From contig NZ_NWUC01000001.1 in NCBI RefSeq assembly GCF_002750855.1, forward strand, positions 372,001-436,000: 64,000 nucleotides of DNA. The letters run 5' to 3'. Of the stretch, positions 28,205-38,543 are shown piece by piece. The position numbers were made by a program, and so were the translations under genes. Every line of letters starts with the position of its first letter. The first letter of the stretch is position 1. Below the pieces are notes generated by a model. It was not told the DNA's origin. It did no database searches and saw only the letters and a list, made by a program, of their open reading frames with translations. Source of the stretch: Neopararhizobium haloflavum. GTDB lineage: Bacteria; Pseudomonadota; Alphaproteobacteria; Rhizobiales; Rhizobiaceae.

Positions 28205-28420
28205 TTAGCCTTCGACCGATAGATTGATCGCCTTCGGCCCTTTGCCGCGGCGATCAGGCTCCGTCTCGAAGCTGACCTTCTGGTTTTCCGACAGTTCAGT
28301 CAGTCCGGAGGCCTGAACCGCGGAGATGTGCACGAAGATGTCTGCGCCACCCTTGTCGGGTTTTATGAAGCCGAAACCCTTGTCGGCATTGAAGAATTTT
28401 ACGGTACCACTTTCCGGCAT
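28205..28420 (-). CDS. Cold-shock protein (CspA family)
   Basis: A 71-residue single OB-fold domain that binds single-stranded RNA and DNA. RNP1 is KGFGFIKPD and RNP2 is IFVHISAV. The N-terminus MPESGTVKFFN is typical of alphaproteobacterial Csp. A 283-base gap upstream, unusually long for this window, leaves room for a structured cold-responsive 5' leader like that of cspA. This is inference; I did not fold it. Confidence 0.93.
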   Translation of the reverse strand: MPESGTVKFFNADKGFGFIKPDKGGADIFVHISAVQASGLTELSENQKVSFETEPDRRGKGPKAINLSVEG

Positions 28421-28703
28421 TCCAAGACGTCCTTTTCCTGCCGCCGCCGCGACGCGTGCGGCAAACCGAATAAAACCCGTCCAACGCAACGGGCTTGAAC
28501 AGGCTCGTACGAAAAGGGGTGGGAAAGGTCCTGTCATCTCGGGGCCGCCTCAAGGCATGGCGCCCGCCCGATTGGCCCGGAGAATCCATGCATCTCCGGA
28601 ACGCGTCCATGGACGACTTTCCGCGTTCGCGACGTGCCCGAACACGGAAAGATTGCTGGAGTTGTCTACGGTTGGCAAGGAAAACTTTCGTGACGGGCGC
28701 GGC

Positions 28704-29606
28704 TCAGGCCCGCTCTGCCGATGGCGCGGCCTTGCGTCGTTGCAGTGCGGGAAGGGCTTCCACCGCGACGATTGCCACAAAGATGAGGAAGCCGCCGGCA
28801 TAGCCGAGAGATCCGATCCTGTCCCCCAGGAACCAGGCTCCGAAGAAGGCCGCAAACAAGGCCTCTGTCGACAAGAGGATGGCGGCGAGGGCCGGGGAGG
28901 TATGGCGCTGGCCGATGGCCTGGAGGGTGAAGGCGAGGCCGCTTGCAATCGCTCCGGCATAGAGGATTTCCGGCAGCACGGCCGCTACCGCAGTCAGCGA
29001 TATCGGTTCGAGCAGCGCCGCCCCCGCAAGGCCCAGCGCAGCACATATCGCAAATTGACAGGCTGAGAGCGTGATCGGACGGCCGGTCTGCGTGCCGAAC
29101 TTGGCGATCAGGATGACCTGGACCGCCCAGAATCCGGCAGCGAGGATCGTCAGCAGATCGCCAGCACGCAGCGAAACGATCGCGCCTCCGCTAAGCAGGT
29201 ATAGGCCGGCAAAGGCGAATGCCGAAGCGGGCCATATGACCGGATGCGGCGCGATGCGCAGCGCCAGCACCATGAGAAAGGGGACAAAGACGACATAAAG
29301 CCCAGTCAGGAACCCCGAATTCGTGACGGTGGTCGTCAGCAGGCCGATCTGTTGAAGGATGATGCCGGCAAAGAGCGCCAATCCGATCCAGACAAAGCCG
29401 ATCCAGCCGTTGCGATCGACGGCGGTGCCGCTGCGGCTTGCTTCGATGAACGCGAAGGGCAGGGTGACAAGGGTGGCGATCAGGAACCGCAGGCCGACGA
29501 ACAGGAATGGTCCGATTGACGCCATCGCTGTGGACTGGGCGATGAAGCCCATACCCCAGATCGCTCCGGCAAGCAGAAGCAGTCCGTTCGCGGTGGCGCG
29601 GCTCAT
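28704..29606 (-). CDS. DMT-superfamily (EamA) transporter
   Basis: A 300-residue inner-membrane protein with ten predicted helices in two EamA repeats: the first from LLLLAGAIWGMGFIAQ, the second from LLTILAAGFWAVQVILI. Family members export amino acids or small metabolites. The C-terminus is short and basic. It is divergent from the DUF1176 gene and followed by the csp leader region. Substrate cannot be told. Confidence 0.9.
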   Translation of the reverse strand: MSRATANGLLLLAGAIWGMGFIAQSTAMASIGPFLFVGLRFLIATLVTLPFAFIEASRSGTAVDRNGWIGFVWIGLALFAGIILQQIGLLTTTVTNSGFLTGLYVVFVPFLMVLALRIAPHPVIWPASAFAFAGLYLLSGGAIVSLRAGDLLTILAAGFWAVQVILIAKFGTQTGRPITLSACQFAICAALGLAGAALLEPISLTAVAAVLPEILYAGAIASGLAFTLQAIGQRHTSPALAAILLSTEALFAAFFGAWFLGDRIGSLGYAGGFLIFVAIVAVEALPALQRRKAAPSAERA

Positions 29607-29723
29607 CTATTCCTCATCGTCTTGTTCGATCCTTCGGCGCGACCGGCTACCAGTTGCGCTTGCCTACGGCAAATTCGAATGGTTGATAGTGCGATCAATG
29701 ATCCGCCGACACCGGAGCGCGCC

Positions 29724-30782
29724 ATGACCATTGTCCGTGCCGTATCAGGAAGCCTCCTCATGTTGTGCGTCGGGCTGGGGTCCGAGCAGGCCGATGCCGG
29801 CACCTTCAAGGAGGTGCGCGACTGGTGGGCCAGATGCAGCAACGGGCTGACGTGCTCGCTGGAGTACAACGACAGTGCCGGCGATGCGATGCTGCGAACC
29901 ATCGCCATCGAACGTATTTCCGCGCCGGATGCGCCAGTGAATTTGCTGCTCGGTTTCGGTGAAGCGCTGAGCCACGCGGACGCGGAGATGGCCGAATTGA
30001 TCCTGCGGATCGACGACGACGCGTCCTTTTCGTTCCTGCTTGCAGATGGCCAGACGGAAAGTGACGGTTGGCAGTGGCGGATCCCGGCGATCGAAGCGCC
30101 AGCAGACCTGCTCACTGCGATGACCGACGGCATCCGCATGACGGCCGAAATCGATGGGTTGGAGAACAGTGCAATCGAAGTCTCACTTGCCGGCGTCACG
30201 GCCGGTCTGGTTTTCATCGACGAGGCTCAGGGGCGCCTGCAGCGCCTTGACGCGCTTGAAACGGTCGGCAATCGCCCGGTGCCGGACGAAGCACGCGTGC
30301 GTGAGATCACTGCAGTAGCCGACCTTCCGCCGGAGATACGGGCAGATTTCGAGGATGAGCAGTCCGACTGTCACATGGAGCCGGATCGGTTCGCTGCAAT
30401 CGGTGCGTTCGTCGTCGCGGAAGACGATCTTCAGGAACTGATCGGTGCGCCGTGTGGCCCAGGCGGAGCCTACAACCAGCCTTACGTTCTTTATTCCGGC
30501 CTGAGTGGCAAATTCCGGCCCCTGGCGTTGCCCACGATGACGGAGGAAGGGCCGACGACGTCGAGAATGGCCTACAACATCAGCTATGAGCCAATCGACG
30601 ACAGGTTGACGAGTTTCTTCAAGGGGCGCGGGATCGGCGATTGCGGCGGGTATCAGGCCTGGGCGATCAAGGAGGACGAGTACGGGCTCAACCTGGTGCT
30701 GCGCGAAGAGCGCGCCAAGGGGGAGTGCGACGGAGATTATGCAGGTGGGCCGGAGAGTTGGCCGCTGACCTGGCCGCGCTGA
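29724..30782 (+). CDS. DUF1176 exported protein
   Basis: A 352-residue protein with an N-terminal signal peptide (cleavage near EQADA) and an exported domain matching DUF1176: a WWARCSNGLTC start, several paired cysteines, and a closing GRGIGDCGGYQAWA segment. Function is unknown; the cysteine pattern suggests periplasmic disulfides. The start at 29724 gives a clean signal peptide. Its last 46 bases overlap the convergent DUF1499 gene. Confidence 0.85.
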   Translation: MTIVRAVSGSLLMLCVGLGSEQADAGTFKEVRDWWARCSNGLTCSLEYNDSAGDAMLRTIAIERISAPDAPVNLLLGFGEALSHADAEMAELILRIDDDASFSFLLADGQTESDGWQWRIPAIEAPADLLTAMTDGIRMTAEIDGLENSAIEVSLAGVTAGLVFIDEAQGRLQRLDALETVGNRPVPDEARVREITAVADLPPEIRADFEDEQSDCHMEPDRFAAIGAFVVAEDDLQELIGAPCGPGGAYNQPYVLYSGLSGKFRPLALPTMTEEGPTTSRMAYNISYEPIDDRLTSFFKGRGIGDCGGYQAWAIKEDEYGLNLVLREERAKGECDGDYAGGPESWPLTWPR

Positions 30783-31270
30783 GCGAACTCGAAAAGCGTC
30801 CGGAGCCGCTTGCGGTTGGCGCCCATGTCGCCCGAGCCGATCTTGGAACGCGAATAGGCCCGCACGCCCGTCCTGCCATCGGGCAAACGCGTGGCGGCGA
30901 TATCGACCGTATCGGGATAGCGCATCAGCGGCGTGTGAATGACAAGCCGTGCATATCCGGCATCGTCGCCGTCGTCGACCCGGCGCAAATGGGGGTTCAT
31001 CTCGCGCAGCCGGGCGATGATGGTTTCGATCACGGCCGAGGGGGCATCTTCAAAAGGTGCGACGTCGATGTCCGCAGTGCGGCACAGCCCCGGCGCACAC
31101 GCCAGCGCATCGTTTGCCGTGGCGCTTCGGGCCTCCGCCTCGAAATCATAGCGTCCCAGATCTGCCGGACCAGCCAGCAACTCCCAGCTTCGCTCGCGAC
31201 CGATCAACAAGAAGGCTGCAAGGCTGGCCAGGACGACGGCGCCGAGCGATAGGACGATGATTTTCAGCAT
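30737..31270 (-). CDS. DUF1499 membrane-anchored protein
   Basis: A 177-residue protein with one N-terminal membrane helix (IIVLSLGAVVLASLAAFLLI) and a DUF1499 domain. The family pattern is seen in RLREMNPHLRRVDDGDDAGYARLVI and the closing RSKIGSGDMGANRKRL. Function is unknown. The ATG at 31270 begins the helix; a start at 31324 would prepend a Cys-rich stretch. Its stop lies inside the 3' end of the convergent DUF1176 gene. The EAL gene lies 57 bp upstream on the same strand. Confidence 0.85.
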   Translation of the reverse strand: MLKIIVLSLGAVVLASLAAFLLIGRERSWELLAGPADLGRYDFEAEARSATANDALACAPGLCRTADIDVAPFEDAPSAVIETIIARLREMNPHLRRVDDGDDAGYARLVIHTPLMRYPDTVDIAATRLPDGRTGVRAYSRSKIGSGDMGANRKRLRTLFEFAQRGQVSGQLSGPPA

Positions 31271-31327
31271 GCTTCGCTCCGCTCGGCGTGGACAACTCAG
31301 GCAGATAGGGCATCGGTGTTCCACATG

Positions 31328-32278
31328 CTACCCGCCACGCCTTCCGAAGGTGCGGCGCGGGGGGCGCCTCACGGGAGCGGTAGCCACGCTCGCGGCAATC
31401 GCTGCGAGCGCCGGGCCATCCTCGCGCTGGTGTTGGCAAGCAAGGCTGGCGCCGTCCAATGCGACCCGCGGCTCCGGATCGGGATCAATGGGAAACAGCG
31501 TTGCGAAGGTTGTCGGCAGCATTTGTGGCTTGGCGATCGCGTAGCCCTGGAAGAGGTCGATCTTCATCGATATGGCGAGGTCGACCTGCCAGCTTTCTTC
31601 CAAGCCTTCAAAAAGAGTGGTGATGCCATTGGCACGGAACCGCGCGGCGGTCTCTTTAAGAAGGTCGATCCCCGGCTGATGCTCCATATAGCGAAGGACC
31701 CATTCGCCGTCGAACTTCACGATGTCCGGCCGCAGAAGTTCGATGCGATCAATATCGGATTCGGCGGCCCCATAGTCGTCAACCGCGACACGGAACCCGC
31801 GCTCACGGAAGTCCTCGACGATCGCCACCAGCGCCGATCGGTTGTGCGCCTTTTTTTCGGTGATCTCGCAGACGACCTGATGCGGTGCCAGCCCGATCTG
31901 GTAGGCGAGGTCGCAAACGCTGTCTGCCTCGCGTGCCGTCGTGCGCGCATCCTCAAAGAGACTGGGGTCGAAATTGAGAAAGAGCGCGGCGCCGGGCCGG
32001 TTCATCTGACCCATATTGAGCATGTGAAGGCGCCGGCACAGCGCATCCACCATGCCGCGGTCTTCTGGCGATACCGCGCGGAACAACGCGAAGGGCGGGC
32101 AGGAGACGCCGCTTTTCGATGGGCGGATCAGTCCCTCGAACGCCTGAAGGCGCAGCCCTCCGCCGGCGTTCTGACGAAATATCGGCTGAAACGCCGTGTG
32201 CAGCGCGAACGGTCCATAGATCGCGGCATAGGTGCCGTCGTCTTCACGGACGATGTTGGGTGGCAGGTTCGTCGACAT
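31328..32278 (-). CDS. EAL-domain cyclic-di-GMP phosphodiesterase, stand-alone
   Basis: A cytoplasmic EAL protein of 316 residues with no GGDEF, sensor or membrane domain. The catalytic pattern is almost fully kept: EGLIRP (EAL position), LNFDP, CEITEK, VDDYGA, the Lys in IVKFDGEW, FEGLEE and QGYAIAKP. Phosphodiesterase activity is therefore likely. A basic, Arg-rich tail of about 25 residues follows. The ATG at 32278 is preferred over one ten codons upstream. It lies ahead of the DUF1499 gene. Confidence 0.88.
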   Translation of the reverse strand: MSTNLPPNIVREDDGTYAAIYGPFALHTAFQPIFRQNAGGGLRLQAFEGLIRPSKSGVSCPPFALFRAVSPEDRGMVDALCRRLHMLNMGQMNRPGAALFLNFDPSLFEDARTTAREADSVCDLAYQIGLAPHQVVCEITEKKAHNRSALVAIVEDFRERGFRVAVDDYGAAESDIDRIELLRPDIVKFDGEWVLRYMEHQPGIDLLKETAARFRANGITTLFEGLEESWQVDLAISMKIDLFQGYAIAKPQMLPTTFATLFPIDPDPEPRVALDGASLACQHQREDGPALAAIAASVATAPVRRPPRRTFGRRGG

Positions 32279-32292
32279 GACCCTGGGCTTGA

Positions 32293-33669
<1,377 letters not shown>

Positions 33670-33710
33670 TCGGGTCGGGCGGCGCTTGCCGTCGCCCACC
33701 ATTTCATCCG

Positions 33711-33750
33711 GAAAAAAAAGAGGGCCACGGGAAATCCCGGGCCCTTTTTA
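33711..33750 (+). terminator. Terminator after aatA
   Basis: An A-run, then a stem in which GGGCC-CGGG pairs with CCCGGGCCC around an AAAT loop, then TTTTT. It lies about 45 bases after the aatA stop and looks like a strong intrinsic terminator, usable from both directions because of the flanking A- and T-runs. Confidence 0.88.
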
Positions 33751-34139
33751 GTTAGAAGGTCAAAAACCTCCAGAGGGGAACAGCAAGATGCGATGACGTG
33801 GGAGGAAATTAGTCATCCATGTGCATCTGCTTTAGGCGATATGATGCTTTAACCGGCATTCATCAAGTTGTTGCTCTGCAACGCTGCCATGCGTTCTCAT
33901 CATATCAGGAACTGCTGCATCAAGCGTTGCCGCCAGCATGATGATGACGAATGACCTATCTTCCTCTGTTATTTGCGTTGTGAAATTGAGAATCCGTCGA
34001 AAGCCAGCGGTGTCTGCTGAATCAAGATCCACTGTCGCGCGTTACTGAGTTCGATTTGACGCCGACGGTGTCATGCTGAGGATTTAAGCAACATGACGAG
34101 GAATTATGCGCCCGCTGCCGCGGAATTCCGGCGCTGACC
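33751..34139. other. A/T-richer intergenic region between aatA and lsrB
   Basis: About 390 bases with visibly lower GC than the rest of the window. It contains one weak minus-strand ORF (33832-34032) and nothing else I can name. The position after a terminator and before the end of lsrB makes it a candidate for a small RNA, but I cannot show one. Confidence 0.45.
33832..34032 (-). CDS. Doubtful small ORF, 66 aa
   Basis: A 66-codon ORF starting at GTG without a recognisable ribosome site. The product is acidic at the N-terminus with a short hydrophobic patch (SFVIIMLAATLDAAVP). Codon use is clearly less GC-rich than that of neighbouring genes. No family is recognised. It could be a small transferred gene or a chance ORF in an A/T-richer gap. 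Confidence 0.3.
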   Translation of the reverse strand: MDLDSADTAGFRRILNFTTQITEEDRSFVIIMLAATLDAAVPDMMRTHGSVAEQQLDECRLKHHIA

Positions 34140-35042
34140 TCAATAGTTCCAGTTGCGTGCTTTCGATATCAGAAAGTCGCGGAATGCCTTGAGCTTAGCT
34201 GCGTTCTTCATCTCTTCAGGATAGCAGAAGTAGGTGTCGAATGCCGGCACTTCCGTGGTCGTCGCAAGTTGAACGAGTCCGCTTTCCCGGCCGATCATGT
34301 AGTCGGGAAGCATCGCGATGCCGACGCCCATCTGCACGGCCCGTTTCACCGAGGTAAGATTGTTGATCTGAAGATGCGGGACGCGCGGATTGTCGGGGCT
34401 GCGTCCGGCCAGTTCCAGGGAGTTCAAGCCGAGCAGGTATCCCGGTGCGGGCTCTCCGAACGTGATGATGCGATGATCGTCGAGGTCGTCTGAGGTGTGC
34501 GGCTCGCCGAAGCGGTTGATATAAGCCGGCGAGGCGTAGACGTGCAGATGCACCGTGAACAGCTTGCGCTGGATCAGATCCGGCTGCTGGGGCTGTCGCA
34601 GTCGGATCGCGCAGTCGGCATGGCGCATGTTGACGTCGAGTTCCTCGTTGTCGAGGAGCAATTGCAACTGCATGTCGGGATAGAGCTCCAGGAATTCCTG
34701 GACCTTTTCGGTAAGCCATCCCTGGCCGAGGCCGACGGTGGTGGTCACGCGCAGCTTGCCGCTGGGCTTGTTGCTCGTCTCCGTGAGCCTCGCGCGGACG
34801 GTCTCGAGTTTCAGCAGCACGTCATGAGCGGTGTGATAGAGCATCTCGCCCTGCTCGGTGAGAATGAGGCCGCGGGCGTGGCGATGGAACAGCTTGACGC
34901 CGACCTCATGCTCCAGCGCGCTGACCTGGCGGCTGATGGCGGACTGCGACAGATGCAGCGCTTCGGCGGCATGCGTGAACGAGCCCGCTTCCGCCGCGGC
35001 ATGGAATATCCGCAGCTTGTCCCAGTCCAATGGTGCTACCAT
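34140..35042 (-). CDS. lsrB: LysR-type regulator LsrB/VtlR
   Basis: A 300-residue LysR regulator: N-terminal winged helix (LRIFHAAAEAGSFTHAAEAL, then LSQSAISRQVSALE) and a periplasmic-binding-fold effector domain from about residue 95. Sequence and location just after trxB match LsrB of Sinorhizobium and Agrobacterium and VtlR of Brucella, which control oxidative stress, LPS and small-RNA genes needed in hosts. It has only two cysteines, C144 and C273, both in the effector domain and candidates for redox sensing. It is 50 bp from trxB. Confidence 0.9.
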   Translation of the reverse strand: MVAPLDWDKLRIFHAAAEAGSFTHAAEALHLSQSAISRQVSALEHEVGVKLFHRHARGLILTEQGEMLYHTAHDVLLKLETVRARLTETSNKPSGKLRVTTTVGLGQGWLTEKVQEFLELYPDMQLQLLLDNEELDVNMRHADCAIRLRQPQQPDLIQRKLFTVHLHVYASPAYINRFGEPHTSDDLDDHRIITFGEPAPGYLLGLNSLELAGRSPDNPRVPHLQINNLTSVKRAVQMGVGIAMLPDYMIGRESGLVQLATTTEVPAFDTYFCYPEEMKNAAKLKAFRDFLISKARNWNY

Positions 35043-35092
35043 GCGTCTTTATCGTCCCCCGGCGCAGTCGCATCATGTCAGTCGTCGATCGA

Positions 35093-36067
35093 CTATTCGG
35101 CGGCCTCGGCCACATGGACCTGAGCGGCCAGATATTTTTCGGCCTCCAGCGCCGCCATGCATCCCATACCCGCTGCGGTGACGGCCTGTCGATAGATATC
35201 GTCCGTGACGTCGCCGGCCGCGAAGATGCCGGGCACGTCGGTGGCGGTCGAATCCGCGGCGGTCCAGAGATATCCGTTCGGCTTCTGCTTCAGCTTGCCC
35301 TTGAAGAGATCCACGGCCGGCGCGTGGCCGATCGCCACGAATACGCCATCGACCGCAAGGTCCGTGACATTTCCCGTTTCCGCGTCCTTCAGCCGCACGC
35401 CGGTAACGGACGGCGGCATCGGCGGCTTGGCAGGTGTGCCGGTAATTTCGTCGATCACCGCATTCCACACCACCTTGACGTTGTCGCGGGCGAAAAGGCG
35501 CTCCTGCAAGATGCGTTCGGCGCGCAGCGCGTCGCGTCGATGGACCAGCGTCACCGTCTTGGCCAGATTGGAAAGATAGAGTGCTTCCTCCACCGCCGTG
35601 TTGCCGCCACCGACAACGACTACGTCCTTGTTGCGGTAGAAAAAACCGTCGCATGTCGCACAAGCGGACACGCCAAATCCCATGAAGGTCTGCTCGGTAT
35701 CGATCCCGAGCCATTTTGCCTTGGCGCCGGTGGCGACGATCAGTGCGTCGGCCGTGAAAAGCACGCCGCCGTCCGTCTTGACGCGGAACGGGCGAGTGGT
35801 GGTGTCGACGTCAACGACGAGGTCGTTGACGATTTCCGTGCCCACGTTGATCGCCTGATTGAGCATCTGCTCCATCATCCACGGCCCCTGAACGGGATCG
35901 GCGTAGCCGGGATAGTTTTCGACGTCCGTGGTGATCATCAACTGGCCGCCCTGTTCCATCCCGGCGATCAACACCGGCTTCAGCATGGCGCGGGCAGCAT
36001 AGATCGCGGCGGTGTATCCGGCCGGACCGGAGCCGATGATCAGGACCGGGGTATGGCGAGGGCTCAT
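35093..36067 (-). CDS. trxB: Thioredoxin-disulfide reductase
   Basis: A 324-residue NADPH-dependent flavoenzyme that reduces thioredoxin. An FAD Rossmann loop GSGPAGYTAAIYAARA lies near the N-terminus, the redox centre CATC is at 136-139, an NADPH loop VVVGGGNTAVEEA follows, and a second FAD segment GIFAAGDVTD is near the C-terminus. It is cotranscribed with lsrB. The region upstream, divergent to lrp, should carry its promoter. Confidence 0.96.
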   Translation of the reverse strand: MSPRHTPVLIIGSGPAGYTAAIYAARAMLKPVLIAGMEQGGQLMITTDVENYPGYADPVQGPWMMEQMLNQAINVGTEIVNDLVVDVDTTTRPFRVKTDGGVLFTADALIVATGAKAKWLGIDTEQTFMGFGVSACATCDGFFYRNKDVVVVGGGNTAVEEALYLSNLAKTVTLVHRRDALRAERILQERLFARDNVKVVWNAVIDEITGTPAKPPMPPSVTGVRLKDAETGNVTDLAVDGVFVAIGHAPAVDLFKGKLKQKPNGYLWTAADSTATDVPGIFAAGDVTDDIYRQAVTAAGMGCMAALEAEKYLAAQVHVAEAAE

Positions 36068-36321
36068 CGGCCAGTTCCTTCCAGCAAAGAGGGCGACAGT
36101 GCCCGGAAATTCATGTCGCCTAATTTACGAACGCGCCGCCCCCTCTTTCAAGGCCAAGGGCACAGTTTCGCACAACAGCCATCACGCTTTCGCGACCCTT
36201 GTGTCGCCAGCGCTTCCGTCGAGACGGGAAATGATCTAGGTGGTGACATGGGATTCGTTCAAGCAATATCCTTGCGCTGCAATGGCAGCGTTCGTCATTT
36301 TATGTCTTAGGGAATGGAAGC

Positions 36322-36792
36322 ATGGTTTTTCGCGCGGACCTTGACGCGATCGACATGAAAATCCTGCGCGAGTTGCAGGCAGAAGGACGGATGACCAATG
36401 TGGATCTGTCCGAACGCGTGGGCATTTCCGCCCCGCCGTGTCTCAGACGGGTTCGCAAGCTGGAAGAAGCCGGCATCATCCGCGGCTACCGTGCGCTGCT
36501 GAACGCTCACGCGCTCGGTTACGATCTGGTCGCATTTTCCATGGTCGGGCTCATCCATCAATCCGAGTCCAATCTGAAGCAATTCGCGGCAATGACCGGT
36601 GAGTGGCCGATCGTACGCGAGGCATGGATGGTATCGGGCGAAAGCGATTTCCTGCTGCACTGCGTGGCCAAGGACCTTTCCAGCTTTCAGGATTTCGTGG
36701 TCGACACGCTGACAGCTGCCCCGAATGTCGACACGGTGCGCACCATGCTGACAATACGCCAGATCAAGGATGAGGGGATGGTCGAGGTCTGA
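36322..36792 (+). CDS. Lrp/AsnC-family transcriptional regulator
   Basis: A 156-residue feast/famine regulator. The N-terminal HTH is in LDAIDMKILRELQAEGRMTNVDLSERVGISAPPCLRRVRKLE, here described by its ends only: the family Leu/Asp start and the RVRKLEEAGII wing. The C-terminal RAM ligand domain includes VSGESDFLLHCVAKD. It lies divergent from trxB, the order lsrB-trxB-lrp being typical of Rhizobiaceae. GGAATGGAAG precedes the ATG. It converges on the FkbM gene, 7 bp between stops. Confidence 0.9.
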   Translation: MVFRADLDAIDMKILRELQAEGRMTNVDLSERVGISAPPCLRRVRKLEEAGIIRGYRALLNAHALGYDLVAFSMVGLIHQSESNLKQFAAMTGEWPIVREAWMVSGESDFLLHCVAKDLSSFQDFVVDTLTAAPNVDTVRTMLTIRQIKDEGMVEV

Positions 36793-36799
36793 GGACCCG

Positions 36800-37669
36800 T
36801 CAAGGCAAGAGCAGAAGATCGAACTGTTCGGGTCCGTCGGGAATGTCGGCGACCTTGATGGGCGTGATCTGGCCGCGCCGAAACAGCATCGCGTCGTCAT
36901 AGAACGACGCGAGAAAGGCGCGGAACTCCGCGTGACCCTCTGCTCCATACATCAGCGGCGAATACTCCATCATGATCGGCACGCGGGCCGCCATCAATTC
37001 CGCCATGGAGCGGCAGGCCGCCGGCTCGGCGCCTTCGATGTCCATCCAGACAAGCGCGATCTCCTGCGGGCCGATATCCGACGTTGATACGATCTCGTCG
37101 ACGCGGCGCATCGGAACGGTGATCGAACCGGCATCATGACGCGAGCGTACGATCGAACTGTCGCCGTGGTTGCCGTGGCTTCGGAAAAGCTCGATCGAAC
37201 CGTCACTGTCGCCGGCGGCCGCCTCGATGATCTCGACAAGCCCGCCAAAGCCGTTCTCGACGACATTGCGCCGGAGCAGCATCAGGTTGCGCGGGTCCGG
37301 CTCGACGGAGACGATCTTGTCGAAGCGTTCGCTGAGGCAGAAATAGACGGTCTGCGTGCCGATGTTGGCGCCGAGCTCGAGGACGGCCCTGCGCCGCTCA
37401 TCGAGCAAGCCGCGCTCTGCCAGTATCGCGATTACCTGCCTGACGTTGTCGCGATCGAAGTCACCATGGGCGAAAATCCGTCGGCCGATCAGTTCGTGCG
37501 GCGAGAAGGAGAGGCGGTGGTCGCCGCAATCGAGGGTCACGGCGAGGACAGCAGGGTCCATCATGTCGATCAGCGTCTTGCGGCCCCGCTTGCCGGACGC
37601 CAGCTTGCGCAGTGCGCCGCGGCGCATGCGGCGCCAGGCCGCGTCGATCCTGCGTATCGCATCCGTCAT
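36800..37669 (-). CDS. FkbM-family methyltransferase
   Basis: A 289-residue SAM-dependent methyltransferase. The SAM loop is VLELGANIGTQTVYF, followed by the acidic VSVEPDP, and the FkbM-type VWMDIEGAEPAACRS. In bacteria, such enzymes often methylate sugars of surface polysaccharides. Its place beside LPS-core glycosyltransferases supports that role but does not prove it. The ATG at 37669 follows AAAGGA; a start at 37714 is less likely. It is divergent from the GT2 gene. Confidence 0.87.
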   Translation of the reverse strand: MTDAIRRIDAAWRRMRRGALRKLASGKRGRKTLIDMMDPAVLAVTLDCGDHRLSFSPHELIGRRIFAHGDFDRDNVRQVIAILAERGLLDERRRAVLELGANIGTQTVYFCLSERFDKIVSVEPDPRNLMLLRRNVVENGFGGLVEIIEAAAGDSDGSIELFRSHGNHGDSSIVRSRHDAGSITVPMRRVDEIVSTSDIGPQEIALVWMDIEGAEPAACRSMAELMAARVPIMMEYSPLMYGAEGHAEFRAFLASFYDDAMLFRRGQITPIKVADIPDGPEQFDLLLLP

Positions 37670-37745
37670 TCCATGTCCTTTGCAGTCGTGGCCAAGGGTG
37701 GTATCTGCGCCCAATCTGAAAAAACTGGATGACGGTTGCCCCTCG

Positions 37746-38540
37746 ATGGACCACCAAACCAGCCCGATCTCGGCCTATATCATATGTCTCGACGAAGTCG
37801 ACGCGCTCGGGCGATGTCTCGAGAGCCTGACATTCTGCCGCCAGATCGTCATCGTCGACGCCGGATCGACGGACGGAACGCTCGACCTCATCCAGGACTT
37901 CAAGGCGCGCGGCTTTCCGATTGATCTTCACCACAATGACTGGCCGGGTTTTGCGCGGCAGAAACAGTTCGCCCTGGAGCGCACCACTGAGCCGTGGTGC
38001 CTCAACGTCGATTGCGACGAACGGATCGATCCCGATCTTGCGGGTGAACTGACCGCGCTTGCGGCAACGGCGCCCGCTGATGTCGCGGCGATCACCGTGC
38101 GGCAGCGCGACTGGCTTCCAGGCTATGGCTATGCACACCCGATGGTCGCCGCGCAGCGCCATCCACGCATGACGCGCCAGGGCAGGGGACGCTACGATCC
38201 GAACCGCGTCATTCACGAGAAGATCGATGTCGAAGGTGGAATGCTTCCGGCGAAATCCGGTTGGCTTTTGCATGAAAGAGCGATCACCCTGGCCGAGGAG
38301 GTGAAGAAGGCCAATCGATATTCCTCGCTGAAGGTTCGGCAGCGCCGCGCTGCCGGCAAGTCGCCGTCGCTGGCCAAACTCGTCTTCAGCCCCTTTGCCA
38401 CCTTCCTGAAATTCTATGTGGCGAAGCGGTATTTCCTCTGTGGGATTCCGGGGCTGATCTATGCGCGCATGATGGCGACCTACACCTTCATGTCCGAGGC
38501 GAAGGACTATCGCGCCGCGAACGGCGAAATCGAGAACTGA
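37746..38540 (+). CDS. Family 2 glycosyltransferase (WaaE/KdtX-like)
   Basis: A 264-residue GT-A enzyme with VDAGSTDGTLDLI for nucleotide-sugar binding and NVDCDERIDP as the metal-binding DxD-like site. It resembles WaaE/KdtX LPS inner-core glucosyltransferases. There is no membrane helix, although a hydrophobic, basic C-terminal stretch (FLKFYVAKRYFLCGIPGLI) may associate with the membrane. It converges on another glycosyltransferase gene, 3 bp between stops. Confidence 0.88.
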   Translation: MDHQTSPISAYIICLDEVDALGRCLESLTFCRQIVIVDAGSTDGTLDLIQDFKARGFPIDLHHNDWPGFARQKQFALERTTEPWCLNVDCDERIDPDLAGELTALAATAPADVAAITVRQRDWLPGYGYAHPMVAAQRHPRMTRQGRGRYDPNRVIHEKIDVEGGMLPAKSGWLLHERAITLAEEVKKANRYSSLKVRQRRAAGKSPSLAKLVFSPFATFLKFYVAKRYFLCGIPGLIYARMMATYTFMSEAKDYRAANGEIEN

Positions 38541-38543
38541 GGA

